Assembly (NCBI RefSeq): GCF_000231385.2
Contig: NC_018515.1
Span: forward strand, 1,244,501 to 1,308,500
DNA length: 64,000 bases
Reading direction: 5' to 3'
From: Desulfosporosinus meridiei DSM 13257
Lineage (GTDB): Bacteria; Bacillota; Desulfitobacteriia; Desulfitobacteriales; Desulfitobacteriaceae
Shown piece by piece: positions 1 to 8,490 of this stretch. The position numbers were made by a program, and so were the translations under genes. Numbering within the stretch: the first letter of the stretch is position 1; each line of letters begins with the position of its first letter. The notes under the pieces were generated by a model that worked only from the letters and a program-made list of their open reading frames with translations, had not been told where the DNA came from and did not search any database.

Positions 1-110
1 TACTTTATGCTAAAATTTAACGTGATGGAAATTTGGAGATGATCTGAGGAAATCGAAGATCCACCCAGATTCTTTCCTGTTTTTAGTAGAAAAGGGGGCA
101 AAGATCACAA

Positions 111-488
111 TTGGCAAATTCTCTTGGACGTCATGTGTTGGCTGAAATCTATGGGTGTAGATTCGACATTTTAAATGATCGAGAGCAGGTCGAAGCACTA
201 ATGGTCAACGCAGCTTTAGAAGCTGGTGCCGAAGTTCGTGAGGTAGTATTCCATAAGTTTAGTCCTCAAGGGGTGAGTGGTGTTGTAGTGATTTCTGAAT
301 CACACCTAGCCATCCATACGTGGCCAGAACTCGGATACGCGGCAGTAGACGTCTTCACGTGCGGGGACAGTGTCAATCCCTGGGATGCCTGCAATTATTT
401 AACCGACCATTTCGAAGCAGGGCATATGACAGCAACGGAAATGAAGCGTGGTATTGTTGACGAATCAAAGGAAGCGGTAAATTTATAG
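111..488 (+). CDS. speD: S-adenosylmethionine decarboxylase proenzyme
   Basis: Decarboxylates S-adenosylmethionine to supply aminopropyl groups for spermidine synthesis. At 125 aa it has the length of the short bacterial type. The self-cleavage site is the Glu63-Ser64 junction in the motif [11 protein letters not shown]; Ser64 would become the pyruvoyl cofactor. The processing His69 and the proton-donor Cys84 (DVFTCGD) are present. The start is TTG at 111, supported by a Shine-Dalgarno (SD) sequence at 91-97; there is no upstream in-frame ATG with an SD. It is followed by its own terminator, so it looks monocistronic. Identification is firm. Confidence 0.95.
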   Translation: MANSLGRHVLAEIYGCRFDILNDREQVEALMVNAALEAGAEVREVVFHKFSPQGVSGVVVISESHLAIHTWPELGYAAVDVFTCGDSVNPWDACNYLTDHFEAGHMTATEMKRGIVDESKEAVNL

Positions 489-562
489 GAGGGATATTTA
501 TTTTATTCCGGACTAAGTCAAGTACGGATGGAGAAGTCAGGTTCTTTTTTATTACTTGTACC

Positions 563-612
563 TAATAGACCTTGTAACTTATGAGTAAAGTTGCAGGGTC
601 TATTACATTTTT
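563..612 (+). terminator. terminator after speD
   Basis: An 18-bp imperfect inverted repeat (563-580 with 588-605, 7-nt loop) is followed by a T-rich stretch. It would end speD transcription. Confidence 0.6.
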
Positions 613-745
613 AAGAAAATACACATATTCTTTCGATAATATTGTCATATTATCAGGGTATATTGCATAAATAGGGCAGGAGTTTGAATAAATATATCGA
701 ATACATAATAGGTTAATGTCCGAATGGAAGACAAGGAGCGATTAC

Positions 746-1513
746 ATGGTTCCCGTAGATTTCAGCTTCCAAGGGAAACTGAACAACGTACAGGCGCATT
801 TGCGCCAAGAGATTAATTTTAAGCCAGCTGGATTTGAAGAACTAGTACACCTGGAAATGAATGAACTAGATCACACTGTGAGTCCGGCCATTGTTTTAGC
901 AGTAAGTGCTTCATGTACAGAGGATAACGATAAATCAGAAGCATTAGCTGGCATTATTCAATTTATTTTTATGGCAAATAAGGTACATAAACTGATGAAG
1001 GATGATGAAGATCTCCCAGAAGAACGCAGGCAGTTTCCGGTGCTTGTTGGAGACTTGCTCTATGGAAAGTTTTTTCTGGAGCTTTGTCGTGAGAAATTGT
1101 TGCTTTACTTAGACCCTCTGGCTCAAGTTATGGGTACAATGAGTCAAGGAGGTATTTCTCGCTGGCTTTCACGGGATAAAGATTTAAGTGGGGATGAGCA
1201 GCTTAAAATAATTGAACTAGAGAGTGCGTCGTTAACTGGGACAGCGGCTCGACTTAGTGCTGAACTTGCGGGGGTCTCACTTCCTCTTCAGAAAAAACTT
1301 GAATCTTTTGGGTGGGAGCTAGGCTTGGCCTGGGGAGCTTGGAAAGAAGGTTTGGAGACTTCTGTTATTCAGTCTATTCTTCGCAGAGCTAATGACATTT
1401 TAGAAGAAATTTCGGCTGAATCACAAATTGAGCTTCGTCCTCTGAGTGAAGTTTATCAATACATATCAGGAGAACTGAATGTAGGGTATAAAGCTTCAGA
1501 GATAGGGTCGTAA
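746..1513 (+). CDS. hepS: heptaprenyl diphosphate synthase component I-like (HepS-like)
   Basis: The protein keeps the outline of the trans-prenyltransferase fold: a helix corresponding to the region before the first Asp motif, then PVLVGDLLYGKFF, which matches the family's AGDYL.A.AF helix. Both catalytic Asp-rich motifs are missing. This is the pattern of HepS, the non-catalytic subunit of heterodimeric heptaprenyl diphosphate synthase (about 250 aa). The ATG at 746 has an aaggag SD at 733-738; the in-frame ATG at 716 has none, so I take 746 (255 aa). The catalytic partner hepT lies 4 kb downstream in the same gene run. Function is inferred; similarity to HepS is moderate. Confidence 0.6.
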   Translation: MVPVDFSFQGKLNNVQAHLRQEINFKPAGFEELVHLEMNELDHTVSPAIVLAVSASCTEDNDKSEALAGIIQFIFMANKVHKLMKDDEDLPEERRQFPVLVGDLLYGKFFLELCREKLLLYLDPLAQVMGTMSQGGISRWLSRDKDLSGDEQLKIIELESASLTGTAARLSAELAGVSLPLQKKLESFGWELGLAWGAWKEGLETSVIQSILRRANDILEEISAESQIELRPLSEVYQYISGELNVGYKASEIGS

Positions 1514-1528
1514 CGAACGGGGTGAATT

Positions 1529-2383
1529 ATGGATAAATTAAAAGTTTTTTTCGAAATGATCAAGTTTGAGCATACTATTTTTGCTCTTCCTTTTGCCTAC
1601 TTAGGAGCCTTTTTGGCAGCAGGGGGTGTTCCCTCCGGCATGAAACTTTTGTGGATAACTCTGGCCATGATTGGAGCTCGAACGGCTGCAATGTCTTTAA
1701 ATCGACTGGTTGATAGGCATATTGATGCACGTAACCCACGCACAGCCCTTAGGGCCCTGCCTGCCGGTCAGCTTAGAGTTAATGAGGTTTATGGTTATAC
1801 AGTATTATCTTTTCTGCTGCTGGGTATATCTGCGTACAAGCTTAATCTCTTGGCTTTATTGTTAATGCCGATAGCTGTTTTTTTTCTGGTGTTATATTCC
1901 TATACTAAAAGGTTTACTTGGGCCTGCCATTTAGTACTGGGAATTTCCTTGGGTCTGGCTCCTGCAGGAGCGTGGATAGGGATAACCGGTCATTGGGCTC
2001 TGGCCCCCGTCCTGTTAGGACTTGGAGTTATGACTTGGGTTGCGGGTTTTGATGTTGTTTATGCCTGTCAGGATGTTGAGTTTGACCGTAAGGAAGGACT
2101 GCATTCGATACCGGCAGTTTTTGGCTTGAAGAGGTCCTTGGAAATATCATCCTTTCTACATATACTGGCACCAATCCTCTTCATTTCGGTAGGAGTAGTC
2201 ATGTCATTAAGTTGGCTCTATTACGTAGGGGTCGGAATTGCCATCGTCTTACTTTTTCGACAACATCATCTTGTTTCGGCAGACGACTTTTCCAAGCTGG
2301 GAGTTGCCTTTTTTGACCTGAATGGTTATTTAAGTATCTTACTTTTTGTTTTCTCGGTTCTGGATTTAACCTTACTGCACTGA
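1529..2383 (+). CDS. mqnP: UbiA-family prenyltransferase of menaquinone synthesis (MqnP-like)
   Basis: Integral membrane prenyltransferase that attaches the polyprenyl tail to an aromatic acid. Asp-rich motif 1 is Asn58-x3-Asp62-x3-Asp66; motif 2 is Asp182-x3-Asp186 (DVEFD). The 284-residue length and about eight hydrophobic segments match UbiA enzymes. The start has a ggggtga SD. It sits between a prenyl diphosphate synthase subunit and futalosine-pathway genes, which points to the MqnP role (tailing the product of MqnD) rather than ubiquinone or heme O synthesis. The family is certain; the exact substrate is inferred from context. Confidence 0.85.
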   Translation: MDKLKVFFEMIKFEHTIFALPFAYLGAFLAAGGVPSGMKLLWITLAMIGARTAAMSLNRLVDRHIDARNPRTALRALPAGQLRVNEVYGYTVLSFLLLGISAYKLNLLALLLMPIAVFFLVLYSYTKRFTWACHLVLGISLGLAPAGAWIGITGHWALAPVLLGLGVMTWVAGFDVVYACQDVEFDRKEGLHSIPAVFGLKRSLEISSFLHILAPILFISVGVVMSLSWLYYVGVGIAIVLLFRQHHLVSADDFSKLGVAFFDLNGYLSILLFVFSVLDLTLLH

Positions 2384-2402
2384 ATCTAAAGGGAGGTAAA
2401 CT

Positions 2403-3062
2403 ATGCCCTCACTGTTTGCCCTAAGCGAACTAAAGGATCTGGTAGATAAAATTGAAAACAGTCAACGTTTAGATCTTGATGACGGCGTACGTTTGCTGAA
2501 AAGTCAAGAGATATTAACCCTGGGATATATGGCTAATCTGGTGCGTGAACAGAAAAACGGCAATAAAACCTATTATAAGGTTAATCGTCCCATTGACTTC
2601 GCAGATATTGGAGCGTCTCTCACAGAAAAAGAAAAGTGCTCAACCGCCTTGATGATCTATGGCAACCCAATATCCCCGGAAGAGTTCATTGACAGTCTGA
2701 TCCGACTTCGTAACCAGCAAGATCAAGCAAATCAATTCAGCACCTTCAGTCCGGTTCCTTATTATACAAAGGAAGAATTAGCAGGAAGTATGGGTGTCGG
2801 TAATACAACGGGTAATGAAGATTTAAAAATCTTGGCAATTTCGAGAATTCTTCTCGATAATTTTTCGCATATTAGAGCTTATTGGATGTTACTAGGGCAA
2901 AAATTAGCTCAAGTTTCCTTGGCCTTCGGCGTCGATGACTTAGATGGCAGTGTTCTAGAGGAACAGAGTACGCCCAGCTCTGGAGCAAGCTTCTGTATGA
3001 GCAAGGGTGCCTTGATCCACTTGATACAAAAGGCAGGGCGAGATGCCGTTGAAAGGGACTAA
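2403..3062 (+). CDS. MqnE-like protein lacking the radical-SAM core
   Basis: Residues 1-65 resemble the N-terminus of aminofutalosine synthase MqnE (DDGVRLL, LGYMANLVRE, VNRPI). From about residue 85 it continues with MqnE's C-terminal third (ALMIYG, LLDNFSHIRAYWMLLG, FGVDDLDGSVLEE, ending AGRDAVERD). About 140-150 residues of the barrel are absent, including the CxxxCxxC cluster motif; only two Cys remain. It is 219 aa against about 365 for MqnE. The frame is open and the SD (gggaggt) is strong. Usually conserved residues are substituted (YGH becomes YGN), which suggests an old, maintained non-catalytic paralogue rather than a fresh deletion. It cannot be a radical-SAM enzyme. It could be an MqnC partner or a pseudogene. 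Confidence 0.75.
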   Translation: MPSLFALSELKDLVDKIENSQRLDLDDGVRLLKSQEILTLGYMANLVREQKNGNKTYYKVNRPIDFADIGASLTEKEKCSTALMIYGNPISPEEFIDSLIRLRNQQDQANQFSTFSPVPYYTKEELAGSMGVGNTTGNEDLKILAISRILLDNFSHIRAYWMLLGQKLAQVSLAFGVDDLDGSVLEEQSTPSSGASFCMSKGALIHLIQKAGRDAVERD

Positions 3063-3085
3063 GCGTTAGAAGGAGGATAAAGGCA

Positions 3086-4168
3086 TTGCAGACGGAAACC
3101 TTGAAGATCATCGAGAAACGTTTAGCGGGTGAACGGTTGTCTATCTCTGATGGAATTGAACTGTTACAAAATGCTGATCTTCTTTCTTTGGGACAAGGGG
3201 CCAATCTCGTTAGACAACAAATGCATCCTGAAAAGGTAGTGACATTTGTTATTGACCGAAATATTAACTATACAAATGTGTGTTCCTGTCAATGTAAGTT
3301 CTGCGCATTTTATTGTAAACCGGGTGATCCCCAAGGATATATTTTGTCACAAGACCTATTACATGCTAAAATTGAAGAGACCATCGCAGTAGGCGGAACT
3401 CAGCTCTTGATTCAAGGGGGACTGCATCCTGATTTGGATTTAGAGTATTTTGAGCACCTGCTGCAGGATATCAAGGCTCATTACCCTATTCACATTCACT
3501 CCTTCAGCCCTCCGGAAATATGGGATCTGGCGGATAAATCTAAATTATCAATTGAAGAAGTTATCATACGTCTCCGCGATGCAGGGCTGGATTCCATTCC
3601 CGGAGGAGGCGCGGAAATCCTCGATGACCGTGTACGCCATTTGATAAGTCCGAATAAGATCGGCTGGCAGAAGTGGATGGAGGTTATGACCACGGCCCAT
3701 AAGCACGGACTGAAAACTACTGCGACTATGATGTTTGGGCATGTCGAGACCTTTGAAGAACGAATTTTACATATGGTTCGTGTTCGAGAAGCTCAAGATC
3801 AAACGGGTGGATTTACTGCTTTTATACCCTGGAGTTTCGCACCTTCAAACACGCTACTCGGGGGAGAGGGCAGTACGGGAGTAGAGTATTTAAGGACTCT
3901 GGCCGTGGCTCGTTTAATGCTGGATAATGTTCCTAACATTCAAGCATCATGGGTGACTCAAGGTGCTAAGATGGCCCAAGTTGCTTTAAGTTTTGGAGCC
4001 AATGATTTTGGTAGCACCATGTTAGAGGAAAATGTGGTTCGAGCTGCAGGTGTTCAAACACGTGTCCCGTTGCAAGAGATTATTCGCTGTATTGAAGATG
4101 CAGGCTATCAGGCTGTGCAACGCAATACCCATTACGAATGTCTAAAGGTCTACAGGAAGGAAGTGTAA
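3086..4168 (+). CDS. mqnC: cyclic dehypoxanthine futalosine synthase MqnC
   Basis: Radical-SAM enzyme that cyclises dehypoxanthine futalosine in the futalosine route to menaquinone. The 4Fe-4S motif is Cys66-x3-Cys70-x2-Cys73. MqnC signatures follow: GGTQLLIQGGLHPDL, HSFSPPEI, SIPGGGAEIL, TATMMFGH, TGGFTAFIPW, FGANDFGSTMLEENV. The full length of 360 aa is typical. The start at 3086 is TTG with an aaggagg SD at 3069-3075. It follows the core-less MqnE-like gene by 23 nt and runs directly into tatC, so it is operonic. Confidence 0.93.
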   Translation: MQTETLKIIEKRLAGERLSISDGIELLQNADLLSLGQGANLVRQQMHPEKVVTFVIDRNINYTNVCSCQCKFCAFYCKPGDPQGYILSQDLLHAKIEETIAVGGTQLLIQGGLHPDLDLEYFEHLLQDIKAHYPIHIHSFSPPEIWDLADKSKLSIEEVIIRLRDAGLDSIPGGGAEILDDRVRHLISPNKIGWQKWMEVMTTAHKHGLKTTATMMFGHVETFEERILHMVRVREAQDQTGGFTAFIPWSFAPSNTLLGGEGSTGVEYLRTLAVARLMLDNVPNIQASWVTQGAKMAQVALSFGANDFGSTMLEENVVRAAGVQTRVPLQEIIRCIEDAGYQAVQRNTHYECLKVYRKEV

Positions 4169-4171
4169 TGG

Positions 4172-4939
4172 ATGCGCAGGCGACAGCGTAAGAACGATGA
4201 GGCAAATTTGCCTTTAATGGACCATTTAAAAGCCTTACGTAAAGTGCTGGTAATATCTGCGTATGCTATATTAATTGGTACGATTATCGGATGGTTTTTC
4301 AGTGATCGAATCTTTGCTTATCTTGCAGATCCCGTAATTCGATTGCAAGGTATTACGTTTATTACTACGACACCCATGGAACCGATGTTAGTTAAAGTTA
4401 AGGTAGCTTTGCTGATTGGGATAGTATTATCTCTCCCTATTGTAATCTGGCAGATCTGGAGCTTCGTCTTGCCTGCCTTAAAGCAAAATGAACGGAAATA
4501 TTTGTACTTTATAGTGCCTAGCTCTGTAATCCTCTTTCTCAGTGGAGTTGGATTATGTTTTTTCGTAGTACTGCCAATTGGGTTGAAGTTTCTGCTTTTT
4601 GTAGGTGGTGATGCAATTACCTCCTATACTCCTTTACTAACTAAGGCCTCATATTTCGGATTCCTAACCACCATGTTTTTAACCTTTGGTTTGGTTTTTC
4701 AAATGCCTATTGTCTTATTAATTCTGATTAGGATAGGTGTTCTAAGCCCTCAGGTCTTAGCATCAAAAAGACGTTGGGCAGTACTGATTATCGTAATTCT
4801 AGCTGTAGTAGTGTCCCCGACGCCCGATTTATTGACTCAACTCCTCATGGCTGGGCCAATGTATCTTCTCTATGAAATTAGCATTTGGTTGGGGTATCTC
4901 GTTGCGCGTAGCAGAGAAAAAGAGTTGGCTTTAAAGTAA
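4172..4939 (+). CDS. tatC: Sec-independent protein translocase TatC
   Basis: Multi-spanning receptor of the twin-arginine translocase. It starts with a basic N-terminus followed by the conserved MDHLKALRKVL segment (HL.ELR-type). Six membrane spans are evident, with the typical FxLPALKQNERK loop and the VVSPTPD segment. 255 aa. The start lies 3 nt after the mqnC stop. The tatA/B-like gene follows at 13 nt. Substrates visible in this window are the hydrogenase at 55644 and the metallo-beta-lactamase-fold protein at 22338. Confidence 0.95.
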   Translation: MRRRQRKNDEANLPLMDHLKALRKVLVISAYAILIGTIIGWFFSDRIFAYLADPVIRLQGITFITTTPMEPMLVKVKVALLIGIVLSLPIVIWQIWSFVLPALKQNERKYLYFIVPSSVILFLSGVGLCFFVVLPIGLKFLLFVGGDAITSYTPLLTKASYFGFLTTMFLTFGLVFQMPIVLLILIRIGVLSPQVLASKRRWAVLIIVILAVVVSPTPDLLTQLLMAGPMYLLYEISIWLGYLVARSREKELALK

Positions 4940-4952
4940 GGGGGGGGAACCG

Positions 4953-5318
4953 ATGGGATTAAGTGAAATTCTCTTAATTTTAGTTGTTGTACTTATTTTA
5001 TTTGGTCCAGAGGATCTGCCTGTTATAGCCAGGTCCCTTGGTAAACTGGTTTTTGAAATTCGTAAAGCTACCAATGAATTAACTAAGGAATTTCAAAGTA
5101 CAATAGAAACGCCGGCAAATGTTATTAACAAAGCCTTTGAACAGACTACTTCGCCACGGGTTGTTGAAAAGGATACGGAGTCACCCTCAGCTGAGTCGGA
5201 AGATCTTAAATCAGAAGAAGAAGAACTTTTGACGTATGAGGATGAAATCCCGAAGAATCCACTGGCGGAACTGCCATCAGATATGGTATCTTATGAAGAA
5301 AAGGGTGCGAGCAGGTGA
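4953..5318 (+). CDS. tatA: twin-arginine translocase TatA/TatB-type subunit
   Basis: Single N-terminal membrane helix, then the hinge FGPEDLP, an amphipathic helix (ARSLGKLVFEIRKATNELTKEF) and an acidic, low-complexity tail. This is the TatA/TatB layout; 121 aa with a long acidic tail leans towards TatB. The start follows a run of Gs that serves as SD (4939-4947). It is translationally coupled to hepT, whose SD overlaps this stop codon. TatA and TatB cannot be separated on sequence alone. Confidence 0.88.
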   Translation: MGLSEILLILVVVLILFGPEDLPVIARSLGKLVFEIRKATNELTKEFQSTIETPANVINKAFEQTTSPRVVEKDTESPSAESEDLKSEEEELLTYEDEIPKNPLAELPSDMVSYEEKGASR

Positions 5319-5325
5319 ATCGGTT

Positions 5326-6294
5326 TTGAAACAACTCTGGCTCTTTAATCAAATAAATTCAGATTTGCAACGGGTTGAAAAAGAACTGACTAAATTCGTG
5401 GAGACGGGTTATCCAATTCTTCAAGATTCTGCAATCCATTTGTTGGCTGCAGGGGGAAAGCGATTGCGCCCGGCTTTTACGCTCTTAGCAGGAAAATTCT
5501 ATGGTTATCCGCTGGAAAAATTAATGCCTGTTGCAATGGCTTTAGAACTCATACATATGTCTTCACTTGTTCATGATGATGTAGTAGATGCTTCGATGAC
5601 TCGAAGAGGACGAGCAACAGTTAAAGCTAAATGGGGAAATATTGTTTCTGTTGAAACGGGGGATTACCTGCTGGCAAAATCACTGATGCTTATCTCGCAG
5701 ATTGATAATCCCGAAGTGTCACGAATTCTTGCTGAGATCAGTGTTGAAATGTGCCAAGGCGAGATTCAACAGATCAAATGTACATTTGATGTGGAGCAAA
5801 CCTTAAAGCAATACTATTATCGAATAAAACGTAAAACTGCCTTATTAATCTCTGCTTGCTGCAGATTGGGCGCACTGGTTTCAGGTGCTCCTAAGCGTCA
5901 AGTGTGGGCGTTAGGTGCCTATGGTCATTCCTTGGGTATGGCCTTTCAAATTGTCGACGATGTTTTAGATATTACAGCTAAGCCCTCTGAATTTGGGAAG
6001 CCTATTGGAGGGGACTTGCGCCAAGGAATAATGACCTTGCCTATGATTCTCGCTCTTAAATCATCGCCACAGTCTTCTGAGTTAAGAGAGTTACTCAGGA
6101 AAAAGGATAAGACGGAGGAAGAGGTCTGGGAAACAATCTCCCTGATTAAATCTTCGGGAGCAATTGATCAGTCCATGCAGCTTGTGGACATCTATATTGA
6201 AAAAGCTAAAAAACATTTGTTGGATCTGCCTAAGATCCCAACTCGCAAAGCCTTGGAAGAGCTCGCTGAATTTATACGGACTCGCAAGTTTTAG
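5326..6294 (+). CDS. hepT: heptaprenyl diphosphate synthase component II
   Basis: Catalytic trans-prenyltransferase that builds the menaquinone side chain. The first Asp motif is Asp84-Asp85-Val-Val-Asp88 followed by TRRG; the second is Asp211-Asp212-Val-Leu-Asp215. GGKRLRP (about residues 43-49) binds the diphosphate. I place the start at TTG 5326 because aggtga (5313-5318), overlapping the tatA stop, is correctly spaced and the resulting 322 aa equals the usual HepT length. Upstream in-frame ATGs at 5236 and 5293 lie inside tatA. It probably pairs with the HepS-like protein at 746. Confidence 0.9.
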   Translation: MKQLWLFNQINSDLQRVEKELTKFVETGYPILQDSAIHLLAAGGKRLRPAFTLLAGKFYGYPLEKLMPVAMALELIHMSSLVHDDVVDASMTRRGRATVKAKWGNIVSVETGDYLLAKSLMLISQIDNPEVSRILAEISVEMCQGEIQQIKCTFDVEQTLKQYYYRIKRKTALLISACCRLGALVSGAPKRQVWALGAYGHSLGMAFQIVDDVLDITAKPSEFGKPIGGDLRQGIMTLPMILALKSSPQSSELRELLRKKDKTEEEVWETISLIKSSGAIDQSMQLVDIYIEKAKKHLLDLPKIPTRKALEELAEFIRTRKF

Positions 6295-6316
6295 TTAATA
6301 GCTCACACCAATAGTT

Positions 6317-6350
6317 AAGCCCTGCAGCATTGTCTGCGGGGCTTTATCTT
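6317..6350 (+). terminator. terminator after hepT
   Basis: An 11-bp GC-rich stem (6317-6327 with 6334-6344) is followed by a T-rich tail. It ends the mqn-tat-hepT gene run. Confidence 0.75.
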
Positions 6351-6360
6351 ATGGAATTTA

Positions 6361-6372
6361 TGAATAGGTTCA
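6361..6372. promoter_or_regulatory. upstream TetR operator (TGAATAGGTTCA)
   Basis: Palindromic 12-mer that matches the downstream site at 6414-6425 except for one base. It lies just upstream of the -35 box of the tetR gene. The pair suggests autorepression. Confidence 0.6.
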
Positions 6373-6379
6373 TTTTTAA

Positions 6380-6408
6380 TTGACAATAATAAGGTCTACA
6401 AATATAAT
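6380..6408 (+). promoter_or_regulatory. consensus sigma-A promoter of tetR gene
   Basis: TTGACA at 6380-6385, a 17-nt spacer and TATAAT at 6403-6408, both hexamers perfect. It sits between the two operator copies. Confidence 0.85.
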
Positions 6409-6413
6409 AAAAA

Positions 6414-6425
6414 TGAATAGATTCA
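6414..6425. promoter_or_regulatory. downstream TetR operator (TGAATAGATTCA)
   Basis: A palindrome embedded in a longer A/T-flanked inverted repeat, covering the expected transcription start just after the -10 box. A bound repressor would block initiation. Confidence 0.65.
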
Positions 6426-6461
6426 TTTTTTGCACTGAGGGAAATCTCTGGAGGTATACTA

Positions 6462-7058
6462 ATGCATCAGGAAATGAGTAGGCGGGAGAAAAAGAAACTT
6501 CAAACCAAAAAGACTATATCAGAAATAGCTCTAAAGCTATTTTCTACTAAAGGCTTAGAGGAAACTACCATAGCTGAGATCATGGAAAAAGCGGCTCTGG
6601 GAACAGGTACCTTTTATAATTACTTCGAAACTAAAGAAGCGATTCTAAAATACTGTCTGGCTGAAAGAATAGATTGTGCCAAACAAACCTGTGAAGATAT
6701 ACAAACTTCGGCCTTAAATGCTACGGAAAAATTGCACCAAATCCTAAAAGTTATATCCAAAACTCATGATGAAAATCGGCAGATGATAGGGTTATACGTC
6801 AAATTTAATCGCAACCCTGACAAGGTCGAGCAAAAGCCACCCCATGGGGCCAGATTTGAAGAGATTTTAACCAGCATTATTATTGAAGGGCAAGCTAAAA
6901 ATGAGTTCAGAAATGATATTCCACCGGAAATCATTAATGAGATGTTTTCCGGCATTCTTAAGTCAACCTTAAATAGCAATCTGGGTTTTTCTTTCATGGA
7001 TAACATTAGCTATAAGCATTCTCTGTTATTAGAAGGTGTGATTAATAAGAAGGGCTAA
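6462..7058 (+). CDS. TetR/AcrR family transcriptional regulator
   Basis: 198 aa with an N-terminal helix-turn-helix at about residues 20-60 (ISEIALKLFSTKG, TIAEIMEKAALGTGTFYNYF), the TetR signature. The C-terminal ligand domain is divergent, so the effector is unknown. The SD is ggagg before ATG 6462. It has its own consensus promoter between two identical-type operators, so it is almost certainly autoregulated. The flanking genes (hepT, resB) read in the same direction. A small 7+1+7 palindrome before resB (7136-7150) is related only loosely to the operator. Confidence 0.9.
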   Translation: MHQEMSRREKKKLQTKKTISEIALKLFSTKGLEETTIAEIMEKAALGTGTFYNYFETKEAILKYCLAERIDCAKQTCEDIQTSALNATEKLHQILKVISKTHDENRQMIGLYVKFNRNPDKVEQKPPHGARFEEILTSIIIEGQAKNEFRNDIPPEIINEMFSGILKSTLNSNLGFSFMDNISYKHSLLLEGVINKKG

Positions 7059-7083
7059 CTAGCTACCCCTTCTATCCATTATC

Positions 7084-7112
7084 TTCATAGCAATACTTTT
7101 TTGGGGTATAAT
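7084..7112 (+). promoter_or_regulatory. putative promoter of resBC
   Basis: TTCATA at 7084-7089, a 17-nt spacer and TATAAT at 7107-7112. The -35 box is weak. The perfect palindrome ATAATGAATCATTAT at 7136-7150 lies in the expected leader. Confidence 0.5.
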
Positions 7113-7170
7113 AACGCGTAAGGTTTTTTTCCATAATAATGAATCATTATCTTAGAGAAGGGGCGATTTA

Positions 7171-8490
7171 GTGAAGGAATATCACGAGGGCATTGTAGAA
7201 GATATATGGCGGTTTTTCAGCTCAATGAAGTTAGGGCTGATACTCTTAGGATTAGTAGCTCTCGTCGCGGGAATAGGTACGGTATTTCCACAAATAAACC
7301 TAGACCCTCAAGGAGCTAAAGCCGTCAGTAAACTATGGCAAACCCTTGGTTTTACGAATATTTATGGTTCGACTTTGTTTCGTTTACTGATGGGATTGTT
7401 ATGCATTAATTTAATTGTGTGCAGTATCCAACGTTTTCAGGGGATTTATAATCAAACCTTTGCCCTTAAACCACCAGAAAGCATTACAAGTGTGCTTAAT
7501 AAAGTTCAAGCTAAATTAAAAGGTGAGAGTGGGACTCTCCGGAGTTCTATTGAAACTCTCTTGCAACAAAGTGGCTTCAAAGTCATTAGTCGAGAAATCG
7601 ACAATGGCTGGAGTTTTATTGCCATCAAACGTCGCTTGGGAAACTGGGGTTCACTGATTTCCCATATTTCCTTTGTTGTGCTAGTCATCGGAGCAATCCT
7701 AGGTACAACTCTGGGCTTCAAAGGTTTTATGATGACCGGAGCAGGGACAACCGTGCCTTTGAGTTCGATTAATCTATCCAAGGGAACTGTTAAGCAAGAT
7801 TTTGATGTACATATCTATTCGGCAGAGGATCGCTTTCTGGAAAATGGAGATCGAGATAATTGGTATACAGATATGGCAATCATCCAAAACGGACAGGAAG
7901 TAATTCGCCAGACAATCTCTGTTAACCATCCCCTAACCTATCAAGGGGTCACCTTCTATCAAGCAAGTTTTGCCAATGGGGCTCGACTAACCGTTGATCT
8001 GAAGGATCAAAAAATCCCAGTTGTTTTACAAGATCATGGGGGGAATTATTTTCAAGCACCTGGAACGGATCTCTATCTAATCGCTGCAGCCATTAAAAGT
8101 GACCCGCAAGAACCAATTATGCTTTATCAAGTCTATAGAGGAACCGGTGTAGAGCCTGTACAAAAAGGTCAAATTAACCTAGGACAAACTATTGACGTAC
8201 AAGGTGAATATAAGCTAACTCTTGAGGGTAATGTAGGATTTACCGGATTACAAGTCAAACAAGACCCTGGCGTAACGGTTATCTGGCTGGGGTGCGCTCT
8301 ATTGCTGCTGGGACTTATCTTGTCTTTTTACTGGCGTACAGTGGTAGTATCGGGAGTGTTCAAATCTGGACAGGATTCAATTGGAGAACTGACGATAGGG
8401 GCCAGAGCCGGTAAAGTAACAGGTGGCCTCCAGCAAGAGTTTGACCGTTTGATTCAGGGAATTCAATCGAAAAGGGAGGGCGCACTGTGA
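7171..8490 (+). CDS. resB: cytochrome c biogenesis protein ResB (Ccs1)
   Basis: Membrane component of the system II cytochrome c maturation machinery; with ResC it delivers heme to apocytochromes outside the membrane. The N-terminus has WRFFSSMKLGLILL, typical of ResB, then spans around residues 20-40 and 65-85, a third near 155-180, a large extracytoplasmic domain (VNHPLTYQGVTFYQASF) and a final span near 370-390. The start is GTG 7171 with a gagaagggg SD. It overlaps resC by 4 nt. Its job fits the cytochromes encoded at 18877 and 43136. Confidence 0.93.
   Translation: MKEYHEGIVEDIWRFFSSMKLGLILLGLVALVAGIGTVFPQINLDPQGAKAVSKLWQTLGFTNIYGSTLFRLLMGLLCINLIVCSIQRFQGIYNQTFALKPPESITSVLNKVQAKLKGESGTLRSSIETLLQQSGFKVISREIDNGWSFIAIKRRLGNWGSLISHISFVVLVIGAILGTTLGFKGFMMTGAGTTVPLSSINLSKGTVKQDFDVHIYSAEDRFLENGDRDNWYTDMAIIQNGQEVIRQTISVNHPLTYQGVTFYQASFANGARLTVDLKDQKIPVVLQDHGGNYFQAPGTDLYLIAAAIKSDPQEPIMLYQVYRGTGVEPVQKGQINLGQTIDVQGEYKLTLEGNVGFTGLQVKQDPGVTVIWLGCALLLLGLILSFYWRTVVVSGVFKSGQDSIGELTIGARAGKVTGGLQQEFDRLIQGIQSKREGAL

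Noticed and set aside
5236-5325. Longer HepT start overlapping tatA
   Set aside because: The extra 30 residues are a frame shadow of tatA; TTG 5326 has an SD and gives the usual length.
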